From NCBI RefSeq assembly GCF_009649845.1, contig NZ_WJIE01000034.1, positions 1-32,529 on the forward strand: a stretch of 32,529 nucleotides of DNA, given 5' to 3'. Below the pieces are notes generated by a model. It saw only the letters and a list, made by a program, of their open reading frames with translations, was not told the DNA's origin and made no database searches. This stretch comes from Polyangium spumosum (GTDB lineage: Bacteria > Myxococcota_A > Polyangia > Polyangiales > Polyangiaceae). A program made the position numbers and the translations under genes. This document shows, piece after piece, positions 1 through 6,601 of the stretch (its first letter is position 1; each line of letters opens with the position of its first letter).

Positions 1-122
1 TCTTCGACCTGCGGCGCCACTGCGCGGTGCTGAACCTGGAGGTCATCCTGCGGCGAGGCGGTGCGCTGGCCTTGCACAAGGCCGCGTAACTTGAGGTGGA
101 AGCGAACGGGTTGGCGCTCTAG
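1..122 (+). mobile_element. 3' end of an IS1182-like insertion sequence, cut by the window edge
   Basis: The last 28 transposase codons and the right terminal end are visible. The 3' non-coding part and terminal sequence GGTTGGCGCTCTAG match the corresponding end of the complete element at 22427-24202. The element ends in CTAG at 119-122, which could be part of the terminal repeat or a palindromic target duplication. The end lies only about 9 bp from the stop codon of the serine recombinase at 131. The two copies point in opposite directions and are related but clearly diverged. Confidence 0.75.
3..89 (+). pseudogene. C-terminal fragment of IS1182-like DDE transposase (cut by window edge)
   Basis: The frame beginning at base 3 reads FDLRRHCAVLNLEVILRRGG and ends in HKAA and a TAA stop. 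It aligns with the C-terminus of the complete transposase at 22459-24126 (FDLRRHCAVLNLETIQRWGG). The two differ at several residues, so this is a different family member or an old copy. Whether the gene is intact cannot be judged, because its 5' part is outside the window. Confidence 0.75.
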
Positions 123-130
123 GGCGCCTG

Positions 131-1984
131 CTAGGCGTCGCCGGGCGGGAGCGCGCGCACGTGTTCCGCGCCTCCCGCGAGCATCGGGCGAGCCGGACGC
201 CTCGGATCCTCGTCACCCAGCGTGGCGAGATCGGGCAAGCGCCCTTCCGCATACCGGACCGCCATCGTCGCCGCGTCGCTCCATTCCACGGCGATCCCCT
301 CCGGGCCGATCGTAATCCCCTCGATCAACGCGGCGAGGGCCGCGCGCCGCGCTGGGACACCCATGCTCGGCCATTGCTCCCCAATCGCCCGAAGCCATCC
401 CAGCGCCCCTTGACGGTTCGCGACCGTATCGGCCGACGCTTCCGCGGACAGCGCCCGCTCCTCCGCGTCGATCGCCGCAAGCTCGCGCTCGATCCTCGCC
501 GCTTCCGCGCGAATGACGTCCATGGACCATGCGCCGGAAGACACCATGGAAACGAGGTTGCTCCGCGCCGTGACGAGCTTGGCCCGCTGCGCCCTGAAGT
601 TGGGCGCGTGAGGCGACGCGGGGGGCGCCTTCGATAGCTGCCTCTCCAACGCCTTGTAATGGCGCACAATGAGCCCCTCGATATGGGGATCGACGTTGTC
701 CTTCCGATTCCACGGAGCGTCCGAGCAACCCTCCCGCGTCGCGTTCTTCAAGTGCGGTGCATAGCGCTTCCGACACACGTAGTAGCCTTCATGCGCGTTG
801 CTCTCGCCCGCGGGTCTGCACGTGATCGCCGATCCGCACAGCGTGCAGCGGGCAAGCCCGCGGATCAGCCAGTTCGCGGTCTTCGTCTCGGCGCCAGGCT
901 TGCGCCCGTAGGAGCGACGTCCCGCCAGCGCATGCTGCGCCGCATGCCACATTTGCAGGGGAACGATCGGCTCGTGCGCGTCGACCCATTCCGCAGGCTT
1001 CTGCGTCATCTGGCGCTTTTTATCCGGCCGGACGGGCGTGGTCGCAAGCTGCCCCGCGTACATCCTGTTTTTGAGTATGAGCAGGATCCAGCTCGTGGCG
1101 AACGCAGCAACCCCTGGATACTTCTCCTGACAATGGCGCGATATCTCGGGAGCACCCTTGCCCGCGAGGCACATGTCGAACATCTCCCGAGCAATCGGCC
1201 CCTTCACGGGATCGATTTCCAATCGGCGGGGCTTATCGTGGATATCTACCCCCTTGGCGCGCACGTACCCGAACGGGGGATGCCCTTCGACGAACTTCCC
1301 CAGGGCGCGGAGCCGCTTCTTGTTCCCTTCGGTGCGCTCTCGAATGCGCGCCCGCTCCATTTGCGCGATGGATGCCCACAGCGCCATTTGCGTTTCCCCC
1401 TCGGGGGTAGAGGCGTCGAAACGCTCGGCGAGGGAGAGGAAGCGCGCCCCGCGCTTGATGATGTCCCGCACGGCGGAGATCGTGAAGACGATATCGCGAG
1501 AGAACCGATCGAGCTTCGCCACGATCACGAGATCCCCCGGGCGGACAGCCTTTAGCAGGGCTGCGATCTTCTCGCGTTTCTCCTGAGACTCGACGCCCCC
1601 CGACTCCGTCTCTTCGAAGTCGATCGGATCGGGGAGGCGGGCATATCGGCAGTAACGCCGGATCTCCTCGTCCTGCGCGTCGAGGGACGTGCCGGATCGC
1701 ATCTGTTCCATGGTGGAGACGCGCCGATAGGCGAGCACGCGCGACGTCCCGGGGTGGGGGCCGTCGACCGTGGGGACGCGCACCGCGGGAGGCTCGACGC
1801 CCGCGGGCGCGGGAGTATCCTGCATCACTTCGCCGATGGAAACGTCGCTCGGCGGGCTCGCGTGCGCCCTGTGCTGCCCTGCCCCGCGCGCCTTGCTGCC
1901 CCTGCTGCCCTTGCTGCCCATGGCGGAAAGGATGGCCGTCTTGGGATCCATGGTCCAGACCTCGATCATCGATGGTACGAACAC
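131..1984 (-). CDS. Large serine recombinase (resolvase/invertase N-terminal domain, recombinase domain, zinc ribbon)
   Basis: This is a site-specific DNA recombinase of the large serine family, which cuts and joins att sites through a Ser-phosphodiester intermediate. The catalytic domain starts near residue 82 (VLAYRRVSTMEQ, nucleophile Ser90), followed by the LDAQ and AKLDRFSRD motifs. The recombinase domain (HPPFGYVRAKG, about 230-350) is followed by a zinc-ribbon-like CTLCG...C...C region (about 380-425) and a basic, probably coiled C-terminal part to 617. The size is typical of integrases of phages, ICEs and large mobile elements. The first 70-80 residues are low-complexity and an internal Met (about residue 12 or 22) may be the true start. 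The stop codon is next to the IS end at 1-122, and the 5' end faces a palindrome and a truncated tyrosine recombinase. The gene is therefore probably the recombination module of a mobile element whose boundary lies near 2045-2093. Confidence 0.9.
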   Translation of the reverse strand: MFVPSMIEVWTMDPKTAILSAMGSKGSRGSKARGAGQHRAHASPPSDVSIGEVMQDTPAPAGVEPPAVRVPTVDGPHPGTSRVLAYRRVSTMEQMRSGTSLDAQDEEIRRYCRYARLPDPIDFEETESGGVESQEKREKIAALLKAVRPGDLVIVAKLDRFSRDIVFTISAVRDIIKRGARFLSLAERFDASTPEGETQMALWASIAQMERARIRERTEGNKKRLRALGKFVEGHPPFGYVRAKGVDIHDKPRRLEIDPVKGPIAREMFDMCLAGKGAPEISRHCQEKYPGVAAFATSWILLILKNRMYAGQLATTPVRPDKKRQMTQKPAEWVDAHEPIVPLQMWHAAQHALAGRRSYGRKPGAETKTANWLIRGLARCTLCGSAITCRPAGESNAHEGYYVCRKRYAPHLKNATREGCSDAPWNRKDNVDPHIEGLIVRHYKALERQLSKAPPASPHAPNFRAQRAKLVTARSNLVSMVSSGAWSMDVIRAEAARIERELAAIDAEERALSAEASADTVANRQGALGWLRAIGEQWPSMGVPARRAALAALIEGITIGPEGIAVEWSDAATMAVRYAEGRLPDLATLGDEDPRRPARPMLAGGAEHVRALPPGDA

Positions 1985-2044
1985 TGAACGCTTGAGCAGT
2001 TATTATGCCCGGCCGCGCGTCGCGCTCAATGTCTCATAAGTGTT

Positions 2045-2093
2045 CGGAATCGTTATATTTGCGACCCACCTAGCAGGTAGCAAATAGATTCCG
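2045..2093. repeat. Imperfect palindrome at the serine-recombinase/tyrosine-recombinase junction
   Basis: The arms are CGGAATC (2045-2051) with GATTCCG (2087-2093), and TATTTGC (2056-2062) with GCAAATA (2080-2086). A short ACCT/AGGT pair lies inside, and there is a 4-nt bulge at 2052-2055. It sits just upstream of the serine recombinase start on one side, and exactly where the plus-strand tyrosine recombinase homology begins on the other. It could be an att half-site dyad, a recombinase autoregulatory operator or a transcription-related hairpin. A weak -10-like TATAAC lies on the minus strand at about 2052-2057. Confidence 0.5.
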
Positions 2094-2094
2094 C

Positions 2095-2346
2095 ATGGGG
2101 GTGCCCGTGCACGTGGTCCAGCGCATGGCGGGGCACAAGCACCTGTCGACGACGCAGCGCTACGTGCACCACCTGAAGGAAGACCTCGCCGAGGCCGCCC
2201 GGAGGATCGCGAAGGCGACCGAGGGGCGGGGCAACAGCGGGGCAACGGAGCCCGGCGAGCCGGAGCAGGGGCGGGGCGACGGACGGGGCGATGGTGGGAC
2301 ATCGCACGATCCGAGGACGGCCAAGGGGCGAGGTCGGAAGGGGTGA
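2095..2346 (+). pseudogene. 5'-truncated tyrosine recombinase (C-terminal catalytic end only)
   Basis: The 83 readable residues begin MGVPVHVVQRMAGHKHLSTT and continue QRYVHHL. This is the last part of a phage-type integrase: the box II GH motif with nucleophile Tyr, then a helix and a polar tail. The N-terminal arm, core-binding domain and catalytic Arg/Lys/HxxR motifs are missing, and an in-frame TAG at 2071-2073 lies directly upstream. Truncation occurs at the palindrome next to the serine recombinase, suggesting that insertion or deletion removed the 5' part. It converges with the minus-strand integrase at 2350-3930, with a tRNA 3' half and GGGGCAAC repeats between the two catalytic regions. 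It is not expected to be functional. Confidence 0.75.
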
Positions 2347-2459
2347 CCGTCACCACGGAGCCGCTCGCGACCCGCCGGGATCGGCGAGAGCACCCAGGGG
2401 GGTTGGGGCAACAGTGGGGCAACGCGTTTCCAGACGGCCCCGGGGCAACGCGGGGCAAC
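2228..2459 (+). repeat. Six GGGGCAAC direct repeats, probable integrase arm-type sites
   Basis: GGGGCAAC occurs at 2228, 2239, 2405, 2416, 2442 and 2452. The copies are in three pairs with 11, 11 and 10 bp spacing, all in one orientation. They lie within about 30-250 bp of the tRNA-derived core at 2481-2525. Paired, same-phase short direct repeats beside a core are the usual form of tyrosine-integrase arm-type binding sites. Assigning them to one of the two integrases is inference. Confidence 0.5.
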
Positions 2460-3930
2460 GCGCTAACCCCTCGAAATCATTGGCACCCCCGGCAGGAATC
2501 GGACCTGCGACCTTCGGTTTAGGAATTCGCGCCCGCTCGAGAACTGGTTGTGCCTGGATGTCGCTTTTGTGTGCGTAGGAAGCTGTGGAAGCACGATCGG
2601 ACAACGGTTTCTGCGTCGCCAGCGGTTTGCGGAAGTGATGCCTTTTCGGTGCCGGCCTTGTGCCGGTTTTCGATGTGAAGACGGGGGCGCGGGGCACCTC
2701 TGAAGCAGTCGGGCTGGGCACCGTAGGGGTCGTGGTGGTCACCGTCTCCCACCGGAGCTCGATCTTCGCGACCGCTCGGGCGAGCTGCTCGAGGTCGCGC
2801 GCCGTATAGTGCTTCTCGGTCACGTCGCGGAGCGCGTGGCCCATGAGGCGCTTGCGGACCTGCTCGGGGACCTCTGCGTCGGACAGCCACGAGGCGAAGC
2901 AGGCACGGGTTGCCTTGAAGTCGAGCGCTTGGCCGCGGAGCTCGATGGGAAGTCCCAGCAAGGCGAGGTGTTCACGGATCTGCTCGGCGCTACGGGGCCG
3001 TGCGGGCTCACCGTTCGGGCCTGGGAAGATAAAGTCTTTCGGCGTCGGGGTTCGACCGACGAGTTCGCCCCAGTGCGTATGCCATTCGAGCAGTGCTTCC
3101 CGGGCCGCGGGATGAAGCGGCATCGTGCGCTTGCTCTGCCTGGTTTTCGGGTCCCTTGGCTGTGCAAAGCTGACCCCGGCCTTCTTCCCTATGAGTGCAA
3201 CGGCCTGCTCGATCCGGAACGTCGGCGTCGCGCCATCGAGGTCGACGTCGGACCAGCGCAATCCGGCGATCTCGCCATCGCGCGCGCCGCTCGTGAATGC
3301 GACGGCGTAGCGTGCGCGCCAATCGAGGGTGATCAGCGGAGAACTCACAAGGGCCGCCGCCCATTCGAGCGGAATGCGGAGAGCGCCGTGCGCCTCCAAC
3401 TCAGGCACCTCACGCTGGACGCCCGGATGCTGCAGGATATTGGCTGGACTCGTCACCCAGCCCTCGGCCATGGCATCGGCGAAGAGCGTGCAGAACGTGT
3501 AATAGACGTTGCGCACCGTCGAGGCCGCGCGCTTCCCACGGATATCCCGGATGAATGCGCGTAGCTCCGGCACTTCCAGCGAGACCATGGGCTTCGCGCC
3601 GAACCGGGGAAGGATCCAGTTGTGGAGGGCCCCTCGGTTGCCGCTCAGGGTTGCGGGGGAGACGCGCTCGTCACCGGCGCGCAGGCTGAGCCATTTTTCG
3701 GCGCAGGCGGCGACGCTGAGGCCCTCCTCGCGGCGCTGCGTGAGGGCGAGGTCGGGGCGCAGGTTCTCGGAGCGAAGCCATTCGGCCGCCCAGGTTTCGG
3801 CGTCGCGTTGGCGGGTGATCTCCTTCGGGAGGACCTTCTGCGGCTGGCCGCGGACGGGGTCGGCGTAGCTGAGAACCCAGCGTTTCTTGGAGGGGCGGTA
3901 GAAGAGGGAGGTGCCTTTCGGGAGGGGCAT
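2350..3930 (-). CDS. Tyrosine recombinase / site-specific integrase of an integrative element
   Basis: This integrase of 526 codons has an N-terminal arm-binding-like segment (1-65), a SAM-like core-binding domain (about 70-165) and a C-terminal catalytic domain (about 185-385). Catalytic residues by motif are Arg217 (SGARDGE), a Lys near 262-267, K339-x-x-R342 (Lys in the usual HxxR His position), His365 (MGH) and nucleophile Tyr375 (KHY). The family joins attP and attB by sequential strand exchange. The reading frame runs unusually far past the catalytic Tyr. Residues about 468-485 (RIPKPKVAGPIPAGGAND) are the translation of a tRNA 3' half, so the attachment core lies inside the coding end. 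The tail after the core belongs to flanking DNA and would change on excision. The gene converges with the truncated integrase at 2095-2346, and its start faces the end of the Kelch operon. Confidence 0.88.
   Translation of the reverse strand: MPLPKGTSLFYRPSKKRWVLSYADPVRGQPQKVLPKEITRQRDAETWAAEWLRSENLRPDLALTQRREEGLSVAACAEKWLSLRAGDERVSPATLSGNRGALHNWILPRFGAKPMVSLEVPELRAFIRDIRGKRAASTVRNVYYTFCTLFADAMAEGWVTSPANILQHPGVQREVPELEAHGALRIPLEWAAALVSSPLITLDWRARYAVAFTSGARDGEIAGLRWSDVDLDGATPTFRIEQAVALIGKKAGVSFAQPRDPKTRQSKRTMPLHPAAREALLEWHTHWGELVGRTPTPKDFIFPGPNGEPARPRSAEQIREHLALLGLPIELRGQALDFKATRACFASWLSDAEVPEQVRKRLMGHALRDVTEKHYTARDLEQLARAVAKIELRWETVTTTTPTVPSPTASEVPRAPVFTSKTGTRPAPKRHHFRKPLATQKPLSDRASTASYAHKSDIQAQPVLERARIPKPKVAGPIPAGGANDFEGLARCPALPRGRLETRCPTVAPTPLGALADPGGSRAAPW
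2481..2525 (-). tRNA. 3' half of a tRNA-Arg(CCU)-like gene (attachment-site core), partial
   Basis: On the minus strand this reads from the anticodon-loop sequence TTCCTAA through a variable region AGGTC and a T-arm with perfect stem GCAGG/CCTGC to an acceptor strand ending GGGGGTGCCA. The encoded CCA and the T-arm identify it as tRNA. The CCT triplet in the anticodon loop suggests Arg. The sequence immediately 5' (GCGCGAA) does not pair with the anticodon 3' strand, and no D-arm is present, so only the 3' half exists. This is the usual scar of a tRNA-targeting tyrosine integrase, and the core lies inside the 3' end of the integrase frame at 2350-3930. It is not a functional tRNA. Confidence 0.75.
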
Positions 3931-4102
3931 GATGACGCGGGATGGTATGGGAGGTTAGCACTCAGATGCTGGGGGGCACGGACGCCATAAGGCTTGGACC
4001 CAAAACCAGTTCGAGCGGTCGCCCACGCGCGGCTTGATCCATGGGTGAGTCTGCCAGTACGCTGTTTGGAATGTTACCGTCAGGGCAGAGCTGCCAAAGT
4101 CG

Positions 4103-6601
4103 CTACGTACCATTGGATTCAGCCAAGCTACGCCTACGCACCATCCATGTCGCGAGCACGATGAGAAAGAGCCGGGTTCCACTCCAACCGCTTGCCCCTC
4201 CAGCCGCGAGGCACGCGCACGCTGTACCAGGGCGCTCGTCTTGCTGTACGAAACAGGTGCCCAGGTAACCGGTGAGGTAGCAAGCGTTGCCTTTGGCACA
4301 ATCCGCATTCGACGTGCAGCGCTCCAAACATTGCCCCGTGTCCACGCATCGATATGGCCAACAGTCGTGGCCAACGCCACCGTCTGGGGCGATGAGCGAG
4401 TGTTCACCATCGCACTCAAATTGAGGGATGCAGCTTTGGTCGGGTGCGCAAATATGCTGCGCCTCGCACTCGCCGCCGTTCGCCGTACAATACGAATGAC
4501 ATTCGTACGAGGCATTGCACTTGTACGGAGAGCAAGGGTTCACGAGCCGCGGCGCGCACTGGCCATCCGGGAGGCCAGTGGCGGACGAGTTGCACGAGAG
4601 GCATTCGGCCGTGCAGCCCGCGTCGCAACAGGATCCATCGACGCACCATCCCGAAATGCACTCGCCTGCCTGAGCGCAAGCAGCGCCGAGCGGGGACATC
4701 TTCCATACCTCCGTGCTCGATAGATGCCCGGTTTCGTTGTATCCGCCGGCGATGATGACCGTATCTCCCACGAGGACAGAGGCGTGGCTGAGGCGGGGCT
4801 CCTGCGTGCCTTCGACGTTCACCCATCCTGATGGTCCCCCCTCGAAGATTTGAGCAATCGAGGCCGTCGTCTCGGTGAACGTGAATCCGCCGACCACGAG
4901 GACACGCCCGTTCGGAAGCGTCGACGCGGTGTGCTCGCCTCGTGCATGACCCATGCTACCGACGGGCTTCCAGATCATGGTGGCGTGCTCCAGGACCTCC
5001 GCGGTATCCAAGGTGCCCGAACCATAACCCCCCGTGACAAGCACCCTGCCGTCCGGTAAGAGATTGGCAGTGTGGTGCCAGCGCGCGTTCACAAGGGATG
5101 GCCCCATCTTCCATTGCATGGTATCGTCGCGTATCTCGGTCGTATTTGTTGCCTGCGAGCCTCGTCCACCCGCCACGAGGATGTCTCCGCTCTGGAGGAG
5201 CGTCGCGGTATGGGAATATCTTGGCGTCTGGAGATCGGAGCCGAATGTCCAGGATCCGGTCGCAGGGTCGAACGTCTCGGAACTCCCGAGCGTGGCGGAG
5301 TCGAACGCGCTCTGGCCTCCGACGACGAGAACGCGTCCGTCCGAGAGCCCCACGGCGGCATGGTTGTAGCGTGGCACGTTCAGCGGGGCCGTGGGGATCC
5401 ATGCGTTTATCGACGCGTCGAAAACTTCGGCCACCGTGGGCTTGCTGCCGGAGGCTTCGCCCCCAGCCACCAGGATGTTGCCGCTTGCGAGGACAGTCGC
5501 GGTGTGCTGGCTGCGCTGGTGATTGAGTGCGGGGCCCGAACTCCAGGTGCCGCTGGATGGGTCGTAAAATTCGACGGAATCGAGATAATCGATTCCGCTT
5601 TGCTCCCCGCCCGCCACGAGGACACGGCCGTCCGGCAGAGGAGCCGCAGCAAAGAGCTTCCTTGCCTCGCCCATGGAGCCCGTCGTCGACCATTTGGGAT
5701 CGAGCAGCGCCGGGTATCGTATGACCTCTCCATCCCATCGAACGACGACCTCACACGTGCATTCGACGCCCGTCCTACAAGGAGGCGTAACCGGGCGGCC
5801 CCAGGGAGGAGTCGGGGAGACATCGGCACGGCAACCCTTGAGCGTGAACTTCGCTTGGTGGCGGCGGAGTCGGGGACGTTCCCTGGAGTGGCTCTCGGAG
5901 GTCGCATTGAAGGCGAACAAACTCGGAGGTGCGATCCGGAGGCGCGGCGTGCCCGCTGCATCGAGGAATTCGATGGTGTTAGCCACGTGCCGCAAGCCGG
6001 GGACGTTCGACAGGTTGAGCAGATACCGGACCTCTTCGCGCTGCGGACGCGATCGGAAGAAGAGGTAGTTCTCCAGGCCGTCCCGATGAGTCGCGTAGAA
6101 AGACGTTGCGAATTCTCCGTCCAGGGCGCGTGGATACACCGCGAGTCTGTCAACCTCGGCGAGCGGCATGTCCCCAGCGTCGGGCATGCAGAAATCGATG
6201 CGCGCGCCTCCCTGCTCTTCGATTCGAGCCCAGCCGGACGCTCGCGATGGCACCACCACGCGCGCGCCATGAAGGCTGTCGCCCGGCGGGGCCATCCTGA
6301 TGAAGGGGAGATCATCAGCCGATGGTGACGTCGAAGCGAAGAACGGGCGCAGTTCGTCGAAGCGAATTGCCTCATCGAGACCTCCGCCGCCTTGGCCGTA
6401 CGTTGCGCGTGAGAGCCACTCTCGTAACGCGCGGACCTCTCCGCGTGCGACATCCGCGCCCCGATCCCCTTCCAGACCCGCCCCCTGGGGCTCTCGCAGG
6501 CGAGGGGGCTCTCTGAACGCTACGTCCGTGGCCGCGCAGCACGCAAGCAAGAGCGAAGGTATGTACAACCAGCGAGGCCCTTTGCTCTCATGAAAGCTCA
6601 T
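4103..6601 (-). CDS. Kelch-repeat lipoprotein with Cys-rich tail and MYXO-CTERM-like anchor (paralogue 4, last gene of operon)
   Basis: This is a probable exported surface protein of 832 residues. An N-terminal lipobox (LLAC, Cys21) follows a hydrophobic stretch. Residues about 85-300 form a domain shared by all four paralogues (GLRHVANTIEFLDAAGTPRL, then PPWGRPV and a YPALLDPKW motif). Residues about 308-640 contain seven Kelch blades, each centred on a strand such as VLVAGG, enough for a closed seven-bladed propeller. Residues about 645-795 are Cys-rich (CISGWCVDGSCCDAGC). The C-terminus has CAC, a hydrophobic helix (about 807-820) and RRRS, resembling MYXO-CTERM sorting signals. Its ATG overlaps the end of the upstream paralogue by 14 bp, implying translational coupling. 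The ligand is unknown; Kelch propellers usually bind proteins or glycans. A short 5-bp hairpin follows the stop and no convincing terminator was seen. Confidence 0.85.
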   Translation of the reverse strand: MSFHESKGPRWLYIPSLLLACCAATDVAFREPPRLREPQGAGLEGDRGADVARGEVRALREWLSRATYGQGGGGLDEAIRFDELRPFFASTSPSADDLPFIRMAPPGDSLHGARVVVPSRASGWARIEEQGGARIDFCMPDAGDMPLAEVDRLAVYPRALDGEFATSFYATHRDGLENYLFFRSRPQREEVRYLLNLSNVPGLRHVANTIEFLDAAGTPRLRIAPPSLFAFNATSESHSRERPRLRRHQAKFTLKGCRADVSPTPPWGRPVTPPCRTGVECTCEVVVRWDGEVIRYPALLDPKWSTTGSMGEARKLFAAAPLPDGRVLVAGGEQSGIDYLDSVEFYDPSSGTWSSGPALNHQRSQHTATVLASGNILVAGGEASGSKPTVAEVFDASINAWIPTAPLNVPRYNHAAVGLSDGRVLVVGGQSAFDSATLGSSETFDPATGSWTFGSDLQTPRYSHTATLLQSGDILVAGGRGSQATNTTEIRDDTMQWKMGPSLVNARWHHTANLLPDGRVLVTGGYGSGTLDTAEVLEHATMIWKPVGSMGHARGEHTASTLPNGRVLVVGGFTFTETTASIAQIFEGGPSGWVNVEGTQEPRLSHASVLVGDTVIIAGGYNETGHLSSTEVWKMSPLGAACAQAGECISGWCVDGSCCDAGCTAECLSCNSSATGLPDGQCAPRLVNPCSPYKCNASYECHSYCTANGGECEAQHICAPDQSCIPQFECDGEHSLIAPDGGVGHDCWPYRCVDTGQCLERCTSNADCAKGNACYLTGYLGTCFVQQDERPGTACACLAAGGASGWSGTRLFLIVLATWMVRRRSLAESNGT

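Noticed and set aside
3955-4515. Minus-strand frame of 186 codons overlapping the end of the last Kelch gene
   Set aside because: It lies mostly in another frame of the Cys-rich coding region and has no domain or ribosome-binding site. The Kelch frame explains the sequence.
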